A stretch of DNA of 39,864 nucleotides. Origin: Snodgrassella sp. CFCC 13594. GTDB taxonomy: Bacteria; Pseudomonadota; Gammaproteobacteria; Burkholderiales; Neisseriaceae. How positions within the stretch are numbered: position 1 is the stretch's first letter; each line of letters begins with the position of its first letter. The DNA is taken from the NCBI RefSeq assembly GCF_001590725.1, contig NZ_LQXR01000018.1, positions 1 to 39,864 of the forward strand, given 5' to 3'. The notes beneath the pieces were generated by a model. It saw only the letters and a program-made list of their open reading frames with translations, was not told where the DNA came from and searched no databases. Below, piece after piece: positions 1 to 7,684 of the stretch. The position numbers were made by a program, and so were the translations under genes.

Positions 1-1649
1 TTTTGAACATTCAGTGTTCCTGTGCCTTGCTCACCCACTGTGATTTGCACCGTATTCAGTTTGGCATCAGTTCCATCAACTGTTACCTCGCCAGTGCTGT
101 TAGCAGCATAAGCAATATTGAGCGTACCGCTAGTGGTTAAGCTGCCTGCATCAGTAATGGTTAATATGCCTTTTTTACCATTGGTTGTGCCCAAATTCAC
201 ATGGCCGGTGGTGACTTTGCCATGGCCGCTAATGGCCAGAGTACCGTTATCGCTAATCGAACTGGTAGCAGTGAGTGCACCATTTTCGTTCACTGTCAAA
301 GTACCTTGATTGATGATGGTATCACCAGTGTAGGTATTGACTCCTGTTAAGGTGGTGGTGCCACTACCATTTTGTTGTACTTGGCCTGAGCCACTGATGG
401 CATCATCGATAATCAAAGCATCATCAGATCGATTGAATGCCAAAATCCCGTTATTGACAATATCGCCGTTCAGGCTGCCTGAAGCGCCACCATCGCCGAG
501 CTGCAACGTGCCCTTATCATCAATTTTAGCCGTACCGGAATAGTCGGCATTATTCCCCGTGACCTTTAATGTGCCTTCTTGAACATCAATATTGACGTTG
601 GGGTCATCGGCATTGGCTAATTTATTAACATTACCAGAAACTTCCCAAGTGCCCGTGCCTGTTTTGCTTAACTGATTAAACCCTGTGACCGTACCTTTGA
701 GTTCACCATCACCACTGCCATAAAGGGTTAAGGAATTTTTGCCATCACCACCATTGACATCACCTGAAAAACTAGACCCAGCTTCTATCTTAACGGTATC
801 ATCACCTGCACCTGTATTGATATTCCCGGTAAAAGTTGAACCTGTTTGTAAATCAGCGGAATCCTCTCCACCGCCCAAAGTCAAATTTCCCTTTACATTA
901 CCACCTGTATAGTTTGTAAAATTAACGACGGCATTGTTGCTTGAGCCTACTACTGCCAAATTGCCGTTTGTGCCCGCAGTCATGCTGCCATAATTATCAA
1001 TAAAATTAGGGTGTTCCATATCCCCATCTTGAAACCAGATCAAAGCTGAAGAGGCCGTGGACATGGTGCCACGATTAATGACCGTGTTGCCACCGTTATT
1101 GGGATTGAATGCCTCACCTGCATCCGCGCCATTCCCCGTATTTGTTACGGATAATGTCCCACCCGCATTGATGATTAAAGTGGTGTAGCCATTTGTTTCT
1201 ATGCCATTGGGGCCAGTGCCATTGGGGCCAGATGCCAAGGAGCCATCATTGGTAACGGTACCATCAATAGTGATCTTGACGGGATTATCTTTTGAACCAG
1301 CCAAACTCATGGCCACTCCATGGCCCTGTACGATTGCGCCACTCGCAACCGTGACGGCATGCACTGTCGTGTCACTTTTAAAGGTTCCAATAACACTCTG
1401 ACTATTGCCTAAGTGATTGCCATGGGTATCATTAACATCATTTGTGCTGCAAGTGCCACTGCTTATTGTCACTTCTCCAGCTGAAAAAGTTGAAGAACAT
1501 GTATTATCTGCCCATGCTAACGCGGGCATTAGGCTCAAGCCAACCACCACGGCCACCGAGGCTCCGCCTTTGCCGTTTTTGGCTAACTCTGATGCTGCTT
1601 CCCAAGCACCAGTTTTTTTGTTACGCACTGTTTTGTAAATACGATTCAT
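1..1649 (-). CDS. Type V autotransporter adhesin, N-terminal part (runs off left edge)
   Basis: An open reading frame of about 549 codons without a stop, read leftwards off the window edge. It begins with an ESPR-type extended signal peptide (MNRIYKTVRNKKTGAWEAAS), then a hydrophobic core (VAVVVGLSLMPALAWA) and a likely AWA|DN cleavage site. The passenger is rich in Gly, Thr, Asn and Ser. It contains an autotransporter-associated strand repeat (TGVNTYTGDTIINQGTLTV, about bases 300-365) and GDD/GDG-type turns that suggest a right-handed beta-helix. A short duplicated run gives GPNGTGPNG near 1200-1230. The start follows AGGTAA. ESPR peptides are known to slow Sec export of large type V proteins. 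The C-terminal beta-barrel is outside the window, so type Va rather than another type V class is inferred from the repeat family. The ligand is unknown. Confidence 0.85.
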   Translation of the reverse strand, partial: MNRIYKTVRNKKTGAWEAASELAKNGKGGASVAVVVGLSLMPALAWADNTCSSTFSAGEVTISSGTCSTNDVNDTHGNHLGNSQSVIGTFKSDTTVHAVTVASGAIVQGHGVAMSLAGSKDNPVKITIDGTVTNDGSLASGPNGTGPNGIETNGYTTLIINAGGTLSVTNTGNGADAGEAFNPNNGGNTVINRGTMSTASSALIWFQDGDMEHPNFIDNYGSMTAGTNGNLAVVGSSNNAVVNFTNYTGGNVKGNLTLGGGEDSADLQTGSTFTGNINTGAGDDTVKIEAGSSFSGDVNGGDGKNSLTLYGSGDGELKGTVTGFNQLSKTGTGTWEVSGNVNKLANADDPNVNIDVQEGTLKVTGNNADYSGTAKIDDKGTLQLGDGGASGSLNGDIVNNGILAFNRSDDALIIDDAISGSGQVQQNGSGTTTLTGVNTYTGDTIINQGTLTVNENGALTATSSISDNGTLAISGHGKVTTGHVNLGTTNGKKGILTITDAGSLTTSGTLNIAYAANSTGEVTVDGTDAKLNTVQITVGEQGTGTLNVQ

Positions 1650-1759
1650 TATTATTTACCTGTTGATGTGTGATATTTAGAGCAATATCAAAATTTAAAA
1701 TTCGCTTCCTTTTACAGGATAAAGGAGATGCGATTGAGAATAAACTATTTTTTGATGTG

Positions 1760-1788
1760 ATGTTAATAGGAGGATAGATTATTGGCAA
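1760..1788 (-). promoter_or_regulatory. Candidate sigma70 promoter of the autotransporter
   Basis: On the minus strand, TTGCCA (1783-1788) and TAACAT (1760-1765) are 17 nt apart, about 110 nt upstream of the ATG at 1649. The same elements are kept in the upstream duplicate (TTGCCA 2040-2045, TAATAT 2016-2021, 18-nt spacer). Assignment is by motif only. Confidence 0.45.
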
Positions 1789-1833
1789 TTGAGGGCGCAT
1801 TTCGTGCATCGATTTTATGAAGCTCGTATAGAT

Positions 1834-1862
1834 GAAAAAAAGTCCCGGACAGCAGGACTTTA
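1834..1862 (-). terminator. Rho-independent terminator inside the duplicated unit
   Basis: On the minus strand AAGTCC and GGACTT pair around a 9-nt loop and are followed by a T run (1834-1840). It is the diverged copy of the tRNA-Ser terminator and sits between the ESPR stub and the intact autotransporter promoter. Confidence 0.6.
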
Positions 1863-1866
1863 TTAA

Positions 1867-1905
1867 CTATTTTTTGTTGCGCACCGTTTTGTAAATACGA
1901 TGCAT
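1867..1905 (-). pseudogene. Truncated ESPR autotransporter start (12-codon stub)
   Basis: ATG at 1905 followed by codons for MHRIYKTVRNKK and then TAG (1867-1869). It matches the first 12 codons of the autotransporter at 1649 except residue 2 (His for Asn), after which the reading runs into the terminator of the next repeat unit. This is either the scar of a lost second autotransporter gene or a by-product of the tandem duplication. It has no function as a peptide that can be argued from sequence. Confidence 0.75.
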
Positions 1906-2091
1906 TATTATTCCCATGATAATTTGTGATATTTAGAGCAATATCAAAATTTAAAATTCGCTTCTCTTTACAGCATAAAGGAGATTTGATTGAGAATAAA
2001 CTACTTTTTGATGTGATATTAATAGGGAGGATAGATTATTGGCAATTGAGGGCGCATTTCGTGCATTGATTTTATGAAGCTCTTAGAGACG

Positions 2092-2117
2092 AAAAAAAAT
2101 CCTGCGTAGCAGGACTT
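2092..2117 (-). terminator. Terminator of tRNA-Ser
   Basis: On the minus strand the stem TCCTGC / GCAGGA (2100-2105 with 2109-2114, 3-nt loop) is followed by eight T. It lies about 25 nt past the CCA end of the tRNA. Confidence 0.8.
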
Positions 2118-2137
2118 TATTAACTATGGTTGAATTC

Positions 2138-2230
2138 TGGCGGAGAATGAGGGATTCGAACCCTCGATACAGGTTTAAGCCGTATACTCCCTTAGCAGGG
2201 GAGCGCCTTCGACCACTCGGCCAATTCTCC
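2138..2230 (-). tRNA. tRNA-Ser (anticodon GCT)
   Basis: A 93-nt cloverleaf with encoded CCA (2138-2140) and discriminator G. The acceptor stem GGAGAAT pairs with ATTCTCC. The anticodon arm is CTCCC-CTGCTAA-GGGAG with GCT in the loop, reading AGC/AGU serine codons. A long variable arm (about 21 nt, class II) and a T arm GAGGG-TTCGAAT-CCCTC confirm a serine tRNA. It is a single gene with its own promoter and terminator. Confidence 0.97.
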
Positions 2231-2241
2231 AAAGAAGTGGC

Positions 2242-2270
2242 ACTATACCCAAGCTCTTAAAGCCTGTCAA
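2242..2270 (-). promoter_or_regulatory. tRNA-Ser promoter
   Basis: On the minus strand, TTGACA (2265-2270), a 17-nt spacer and TATAGT (2242-2247), 11 nt before the mature 5' end. This is a near-consensus sigma70 promoter. Its -35 box lies in the loop of the hairpin that ends the upstream helicase gene. Confidence 0.8.
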
Positions 2271-2280
2271 CTAAACAGGC
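2262..2280 (-). terminator. Probable terminator of the helicase gene
   Basis: GCCTGT and ACAGGC pair around a 7-nt loop, followed on the minus strand by TTTAAG. It is 37 nt past the helicase stop codon. The T run is short, so termination may be partial. Confidence 0.5.
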
Positions 2281-2316
2281 CGTTAGGCATAGATAATGCC
2301 GTATTGCCAAGCGGAT

Positions 2317-3720
2317 TTAATGATTTTGGGTTGTTGTGGCCGTGCCGTAGTGAGGTTGCAGCAATGCGCATTGAGGCCGGTTTCGGTTGCTACGGTGTGC
2401 TCGGCCAGGGATGCGTTTGCAAACATTGCCAGCATCCTTAGAGGGGCGGGCAGCTATTTGATCTGTAGTGGATTCAGGGCGTTTGTTCCCGCGTGTATTG
2501 ATGCGCTCCGTTGCATGACTTGGTCGGTTGGCTGTTGGTGATGTGGGTGGTGTATCTTCTGCGTGATTCCACCAGTGTGGTTCGAAGCCTTCGATGCGTT
2601 CTACTTTTAGATCATGACACGTCAATGTTTTAATGGCTTCAAACATTCTTTGCTCATGCTCGTCCATAAGGGAAATAGCAACGCCTTCTGCGCCTGCACG
2701 CCCCGTGCGGCCAATGCGATGCACATAGTCCTCCGCATTGGCTGGTAGCTCATAGTTAATCACAAAGGGCAATTCAGCAATATCCAAGCCGCGTGCGGCG
2801 ACATCAGTGGCAACCAATACGCGCAAACTGCCTTCTTTAAATTGGGATAATGTTTCCAAACGTGTTTGTTGGGATTTATCGCCATGTATTGCCTGTGCTG
2901 CAATGCCGCGGCGATTTAAGTCACGATTAACTTGATCAACACTTTGCTTGGTGGTGCAAAATACAATGACTTGATTCATGTTGAGATCAATAATTAGACG
3001 CTCCAATAAAGCGCGTTTGCGGCCGCCATCGATGGCAATTACGTGTTGTTCGACATTGGCTGCAGTGGTGTTTTGGGCCGCCACGCTGATTTCTTCGGGT
3101 TGGTGCATGAAATCCTGTGCCAAGCGGCGAATGGCGGGTGCAAACGTGGCCGAGAAAAGCAAGGTTTGACGTTGCTTGGGTAACATCTGCATGATTCTGC
3201 GGATGTCGTCGATAAAGCCCATATCCAACATGCGATCGGCTTCGTCTAAAACCAAAATTTCCACTTTGTTAAGCTGAATATTTTTTTGTTGCACATGGTC
3301 CAGTAGCCGTCCAACGGTGGCCACCACGATTTCGCAGCCAGCACGCAAGGCTTGCTTCTGTGCATCCATATTCATGCCGCCAAACAATACGGCGTGACGC
3401 AGCGACAAATTTTTCATATAAGACTGTACGTTTTGATCGATTTGATCGGCTAACTCACGTGTGGGTGTTAGTACCAGCATACGCACAGGGTGCATAGCAG
3501 GCGAAGTGCTGGTAGTGGCATAGCGTTTCAAACGTTCCAAGCTGGGCAACATAAACGCCGCAGTTTTACCTGTGCCTGTTTGGGCGGCTGCCAGTAGGTC
3601 ATTGCCGGCCAATGCTTTTGGGATGGCCGCAGCTTGAATGGGCGTAGGGGTGGCGTAGCCTTGATCAATTAAGGCGCTGACGATTTCATTGGATAAACCC
3701 AAATCGGAAAAAGTGTTCAT
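2317..3720 (-). CDS. rhlE: DEAD-box ATP-dependent RNA helicase, RhlE type
   Basis: A cytoplasmic RNA helicase of about 467 aa that would unwind short RNA duplexes in ribosome assembly or mRNA turnover. The helicase motifs appear in order: Q motif (PIQAAAIP), Walker A AQTGTGKT, PTRELADQ, DEAD in VLDEADRMLDMGF, SAT in LFSATF, VIVFCTTK, ATDVAARGLD and HRIGRTGRAG. The core is followed by a tail of about 90 residues of low complexity, rich in Arg, Asn and Thr. The start at 3720 (MNTFSDLGLS) is preferred over an upstream ATG at 3768 because AGGA lies 9 nt before it and the DUS at 3734-3745 would otherwise fall in the reading frame. RhlE is inferred from motif wording and tail. SrmB or DbpA are less likely. 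Confidence 0.9.
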   Translation of the reverse strand: MNTFSDLGLSNEIVSALIDQGYATPTPIQAAAIPKALAGNDLLAAAQTGTGKTAAFMLPSLERLKRYATTSTSPAMHPVRMLVLTPTRELADQIDQNVQSYMKNLSLRHAVLFGGMNMDAQKQALRAGCEIVVATVGRLLDHVQQKNIQLNKVEILVLDEADRMLDMGFIDDIRRIMQMLPKQRQTLLFSATFAPAIRRLAQDFMHQPEEISVAAQNTTAANVEQHVIAIDGGRKRALLERLIIDLNMNQVIVFCTTKQSVDQVNRDLNRRGIAAQAIHGDKSQQTRLETLSQFKEGSLRVLVATDVAARGLDIAELPFVINYELPANAEDYVHRIGRTGRAGAEGVAISLMDEHEQRMFEAIKTLTCHDLKVERIEGFEPHWWNHAEDTPPTSPTANRPSHATERINTRGNKRPESTTDQIAARPSKDAGNVCKRIPGRAHRSNRNRPQCALLQPHYGTATTTQNH

Positions 3721-3733
3721 TGGTAACATCCTA

Positions 3734-3745
3734 AGGCTGCCTGAA
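3734..3745 (+). repeat. DNA uptake-type sequence (DUS)
   Basis: A single AGGCTGCCTGAA in the 5' leader of the helicase gene, not paired with a second copy. Confidence 0.85.
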
Positions 3746-3979
3746 AAGGTGCCAGTGTGTGCGTTCAAGCGGATATGGTCAGTAAAGGTGATGAGCGCTG
3801 CTCTTAAATACTGGCCATAAAATACTCGCTGTATAAGCTATATTAAGAGAGAGCTGCTGCGCGGTTTGGTTTTGTGCATCAACTCATTTAATCATGGGTA
3901 TGGTGGGTGATAGTGTATCATTTCTGCTTGATGCCCGTGAACTTCACGGTGAATGGAAGGCAGTGCTGTAGTAGTGTTA

Positions 3980-4022
3980 TTTAGATTTATCTAAACTATT
4001 TCGAAAAAGTTTGTGCGATAAT
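3980..4022 (+). promoter_or_regulatory. recA promoter region with a perfect dyad
   Basis: An extended -10 element TGCGATAAT (4014-4022) lies 44 nt before the recA ATG, with only a weak -35 match (AACTAT at 3994). A perfect inverted repeat TTTAGAT-TT-ATCTAAA (3980-3995) abuts the -35 position, where a DNA-binding regulator could act. It does not resemble a LexA box of the CTGT-N8-ACAG type. The rest of the 345-bp gap from 3721 holds one DUS and nothing else recognisable. Confidence 0.5.
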
Positions 4023-4065
4023 TTCAACCTAGCCATTTGAGGCATAACTGAGCGAGTACACATCC

Positions 4066-5112
4066 ATGTCAGACGAAAAAAGCAAAGCCTTAGCGGCGGC
4101 ATTGGCGCAAATTGAAAAGAATTTTGGTAAAGGTTCCATCATGAAAATGGATGGTAGCCACACTGATGAAAATTTAGAAGTGATTTCCACTGGTTCTCTG
4201 GGCTTGGATTTGGCTCTGGGTGTGGGCGGTTTGCCGCGTGGTCGCGTGGTGGAAATTTATGGGCCGGAATCGTCTGGTAAAACCACTTTGTGTTTGGAAG
4301 CGGTTGCCCAGTGCCAGAAAAAAGGTGGGGTATGTGCTTTTATTGACGCAGAAAATGCATTTGATCCAGTGTATGCGCGCAAATTAGGGGTAAAGGTAGA
4401 AAATTTGTTGGTCTCCCAGCCGGATACGGGGGAGCAGGCTCTGGAAATTTGCGATATGTTGGTGCGCAGTGGCGGTGTCGATATGGTGGTAGTTGATTCC
4501 GTAGCGGCCTTGGTGCCGCGCGCAGAGATTGAAGGTGAGATGGGCGATAGCCATGTGGGTTTACAAGCTCGATTAATGAGCCAGGCACTGCGAAAGCTCA
4601 CCGGCCACATTAAGAAAACCAATACCTTGGTGATTTTTATTAATCAAATCCGCATGAAAATTGGTGTGATGTTTGGTAATCCTGAAACCACCACTGGCGG
4701 GAATGCATTGAAATTTTATTCTTCAGTGCGCTTGGATATTCGCCGTGTGGGCCAGATCAAAAAAGGCGATGATGTGGTTGGTAATGAAACCAAGGTGAAG
4801 GTGATTAAGAATAAGGTTGCGCCGCCGTTTAAACAAGCCGAATTTGATATTCTTTATGGCGAGGGCATCAGTTGGGAAGGCGAACTGATTGACATCGGGG
4901 TGCGCTTAGGCTTGTTGGATAAAGCAGGTGCTTGGTATAGCTATAATGGCAATAAGATTGGTCAGGGGAAAGACAATACTCGCCAATGGCTAAAGGACAA
5001 CCCAGAAATTGCTCAGGAAATCGACGCTAAAATTCGTGAAAAAGTGGGTATTCATCAGAAAGTCACCGAACATATGTTAGATGAAACCGATGGCGAAGCA
5101 CCTGAAGCATAA
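4066..5112 (+). CDS. recA: Recombinase RecA
   Basis: The 348-aa strand-exchange ATPase needed for homologous recombination, recombinational repair and integration of transformed DNA. Walker A is GPESSGKT (about residues 66-73), with the VVVDSVAAL Walker B region and the L2 loop region around [17 protein letters not shown]. The length is normal for a proteobacterial RecA. The acidic tail ([10 protein letters not shown]) is the usual RecA C-terminus. The start is fixed by the conserved [13 protein letters not shown]. The ribosome site is weak (GAGCGAG). It is convergent with recG across a shared hairpin. No recX follows. Confidence 0.99.
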   Translation: MSDEKSKALAAALAQIEKNFGKGSIMKMDGSHTDENLEVISTGSLGLDLALGVGGLPRGRVVEIYGPESSGKTTLCLEAVAQCQKKGGVCAFIDAENAFDPVYARKLGVKVENLLVSQPDTGEQALEICDMLVRSGGVDMVVVDSVAALVPRAEIEGEMGDSHVGLQARLMSQALRKLTGHIKKTNTLVIFINQIRMKIGVMFGNPETTTGGNALKFYSSVRLDIRRVGQIKKGDDVVGNETKVKVIKNKVAPPFKQAEFDILYGEGISWEGELIDIGVRLGLLDKAGAWYSYNGNKIGQGKDNTRQWLKDNPEIAQEIDAKIREKVGIHQKVTEHMLDETDGEAPEA

Positions 5113-5240
5113 CTGAGCATGGTATTTATGGCGGAGGGTGGTTCGGTGGTGTGGCCTATTCTGTGTGGCATGGCCATCATCTTCACATAGTCTACGTTAC
5201 ATGAATCCGGCCTTTTATTTTGGTTATTCATCTATCAATT

Positions 5241-5273
5241 AAGGCTGCCTGAAAAGAACGTTCAGGCAGCCTT
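5241..5273. terminator. Bidirectional terminator made of an inverted DUS pair (recA/recG)
   Basis: AAGGCTGCCTGAA (5241-5253) and its exact complement (5261-5273) form a 13-bp stem with a 7-nt loop between the converging recA and recG genes. Inverted uptake sequences used as terminators are typical of Neisseriaceae. Confidence 0.85.
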
Positions 5274-5320
5274 AATAGTATTAAATCATTTATGATGACC
5301 ACTCTAATTTGTACTGAGCA

Positions 5321-7405
5321 TTAAGCGCTGAGATATTGAGCGCGATTGGATAACCATCGGTTTAAGTGGGCTTCTACCACATCGGGGCGATATTCAATGA
5401 GCCAGGCTGCCCAGTGACGCGCTTGTTCTAATAAGCGCAAATCCTCTTCTAAATTCGCAAATCGCAGAAGTGGTGCGCCGCTTTGCCGGGCGCCCAGAAA
5501 TTCGCCGGGGCCTCGGATATTCAAATCTTGGCGAGCAATTTCAAAACCATCATGCTCTTCATAGATGACTTTCAATCGTGCTTTGGCTAATTCGGATAAA
5601 GGCTCACCAAAGAGTAAAATACAGCTACTAGCAGCTGCACCACGGCCCACGCGGCCCCGTAATTGATGCAGTTGAGACAATCCCATGCGCTCGGCATGCT
5701 CAATCACCATGAGGCTGGCATTTGGTACATCAACGCCCACTTCAATAACGGTGGTGGCGACCAATACTTGCGTTTCTCCTTGAATAAATGCATTCATAGC
5801 AGCAGCTTTTTCGGCTGCCTTCATGCGCCCGTGTACCAAGCCAATGGTTAACTCAGGCAAGGCTGCCTGAAGCTCAATTTGAGTGTCTACTGCAGTTTGC
5901 AGTTGCAAGGTTTCAGACTCTTCGATCAATGGGCACACCCAATAAGCTTGTCTGCCTTGCGCGCAAGCATGGCGAACCAAACCTTCCACTTCACGGCGGC
6001 GAATTTGATTCACCAAACGGGTTTTGATGGGGGTGCGGCCTGGCGGTAGCTCATCAATAGCGGAAACGTCTAGATCAGCAAAAAAACTCATGGCCAACGT
6101 GCGTGGAATGGGGGTGGCCGACATCATTAGTTGGTGAACATCATGGCCTTTGTTTTTTAAGGCCAGTCGTTGGCCCACACCAAAACGATGTTGTTCATCC
6201 ACAATGACCAATCCCAGCTGATGAAAGACGACATCATCTTGAAACAAAGCATGTGTGCCAATTGCCAGTTGAGCGGCGCCGCTTAATAAGGCAGCACGAG
6301 CTTGCTCTTTATCACGTTTTTTTAGGCTGCCTGAAAGCCATGCGATCTGGATGCCGAATGGACGCAGCCATTGGCTCAATTTTTGATAATGTTGCTCGGC
6401 TAAAATTTCTGTAGGGGCCATCACTGCCACTTGAAATCCCGCTTCAATCACACTCAAAGCCGCTAACGCAGCGACAATGGTTTTGCCAGAACCCACATCA
6501 CCTTGTAATAAGCGGTGCATGGGGTGTGTCTGTGCCAAATCGGTGCGAATGTCTGCCAATACACGTTGCTGTGCCATCGTTAATGCGAAAGGCAATTGTG
6601 CCAGCAAGGCAGTAGCCCATTGATGCTGAGATTGTATGGCTGCGGCCTGGCCAGTCAGTCGCTTTTGGCGTGCCAGCCGCATGGACAGTTGTTGTGCCAG
6701 CAATTCGTCGAATTTGAGTCGCTGCCAAGCAGGTAGTGCCCCATTGTGTAAATCGCGGATGGTATATTCAGGTGGTGGCGCATGTAAAAGGTTCAGGCTT
6801 TCTAATAACGACGGCAAATGCAATGACTGCAAGATGTGGTCAGGCAAGATGTCTTCATCAGGAATGTGTGCTAAGGCTGTCTGAATCAATTTCCGTAAGG
6901 TTAGTTGCGATAGCCCGTTTACTGTTGGGTAAACCGGTGTCAGTGTTGTGGCTAAATCTTGTTTGCTGGCTGCTCTGATTTTGGGATGAATCATTTCATC
7001 ACCGTAAAACCCGTGTTTGATTTCCCCTAAGGCGCGTATGGTCTTGCCTACGGCCAATTGTTGTTGTTGACTGGGGTAGAAATGCAAAAAGCGCAAATGC
7101 AGAATATTTCCTGACGGATCTTGTATTTGGACCAATAATTGCTTGCGAGGTTTAAACTGTATTTGTTGGTGTAAGACCGTGGCCTCGATTTGTATGGGTG
7201 TATTGAGTGGCGCATCAGCTATGGGTGTGATTCGTGTTTCATCTTCATAACGCAGAGGTAGGTGTAGCACCAAGTCCCATTCGGTATGGAGGTTGAGCTT
7301 GTCCAGTTTGCGCAGTGTCGCGGGGCTGCTGTGTATTTCGCTTAGCTGGGATGGATTCATTTCATATACTGACTCAATTGAGTGTATATATTGTACGGGT
7401 TGCAT
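5321..7405 (-). CDS. recG: ATP-dependent DNA helicase RecG
   Basis: A 694-aa branch-migration helicase that reverses stalled forks and processes Holliday junctions. An N-terminal wedge/OB region (about residues 30-200) precedes the helicase core: Walker A LLQGDVGSGKT, then IVDEQHRFGVGQR (DEQH box), MSATPIPRTLA, and late motifs TTVIEVGVDVPNA and QLRGRVGRG. The C-terminal block FEIARQDLNIRGPGEFLG is diagnostic. Length is close to E. coli RecG (693). The start could instead be the ATG at 7360 (MNPSQLSEI); neither site has a good ribosome-binding sequence. Two DUS copies (5860-5871, 6324-6335) are inside the coding sequence. Confidence 0.97.
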   Translation of the reverse strand: MQPVQYIHSIESVYEMNPSQLSEIHSSPATLRKLDKLNLHTEWDLVLHLPLRYEDETRITPIADAPLNTPIQIEATVLHQQIQFKPRKQLLVQIQDPSGNILHLRFLHFYPSQQQQLAVGKTIRALGEIKHGFYGDEMIHPKIRAASKQDLATTLTPVYPTVNGLSQLTLRKLIQTALAHIPDEDILPDHILQSLHLPSLLESLNLLHAPPPEYTIRDLHNGALPAWQRLKFDELLAQQLSMRLARQKRLTGQAAAIQSQHQWATALLAQLPFALTMAQQRVLADIRTDLAQTHPMHRLLQGDVGSGKTIVAALAALSVIEAGFQVAVMAPTEILAEQHYQKLSQWLRPFGIQIAWLSGSLKKRDKEQARAALLSGAAQLAIGTHALFQDDVVFHQLGLVIVDEQHRFGVGQRLALKNKGHDVHQLMMSATPIPRTLAMSFFADLDVSAIDELPPGRTPIKTRLVNQIRRREVEGLVRHACAQGRQAYWVCPLIEESETLQLQTAVDTQIELQAALPELTIGLVHGRMKAAEKAAAMNAFIQGETQVLVATTVIEVGVDVPNASLMVIEHAERMGLSQLHQLRGRVGRGAAASSCILLFGEPLSELAKARLKVIYEEHDGFEIARQDLNIRGPGEFLGARQSGAPLLRFANLEEDLRLLEQARHWAAWLIEYRPDVVEAHLNRWLSNRAQYLSA
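5860..5871 (+). repeat. DUS inside recG
   Basis: AGGCTGCCTGAA within coding sequence. Confidence 0.85.
6324..6335 (+). repeat. DUS inside recG
   Basis: AGGCTGCCTGAA within coding sequence; read on the coding strand it supplies part of the residues LSGSLK. Confidence 0.85.
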
Positions 7406-7684
7406 AGGAATGCGGATAGTGAATAAAACCAGGGAGTGGCTTCGCTTAATTCACAGACTAAAAGGCCGTATTCGAGACAGTTGATTTGTATAAGATAGCG
7501 ATCAATGAGGCTCGAGAATATGTCTCTAGGGACGTGATTTTTAACCAAATATAGATAAATAATTGTATCGGAAACCGAATCTTTCAATATGTGAAGAAGA
7601 ATATATTTTGCATAAATTTATGTTTTTTAATAAAATATACTATAGTTATAGTTTGAAATATGCCATTGTTATGGAGCAGCCGTT

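Larger units (their letters stand above)
1614..2127. repeat. Tandem duplication of a 257-bp unit (terminator, promoter, UTR, ESPR start)
   Basis: Two adjacent direct copies, about 1614-1870 and 1871-2127, align base for base at roughly 90% identity by eye. On the minus strand each copy runs from TAGTTAATAAAGTCC (the flank downstream of tRNA-Ser) through a hairpin terminator, a promoter and a leader, to the first 12 codons of an ESPR autotransporter. Only the leftward copy continues into a full gene. The scattered substitutions show the duplication is not recent. Confidence 0.9.

Noticed and set aside
2296..2541. Plus-strand frame opposite the helicase tail
   Set aside because: Shadow of the rhlE reading frame, rich in Cys and Trp, with no start signal.
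5119..5190. 23-codon hydrophobic frame after recA
   Set aside because: Too short to judge, no ribosome site; recX would be expected to be far longer.
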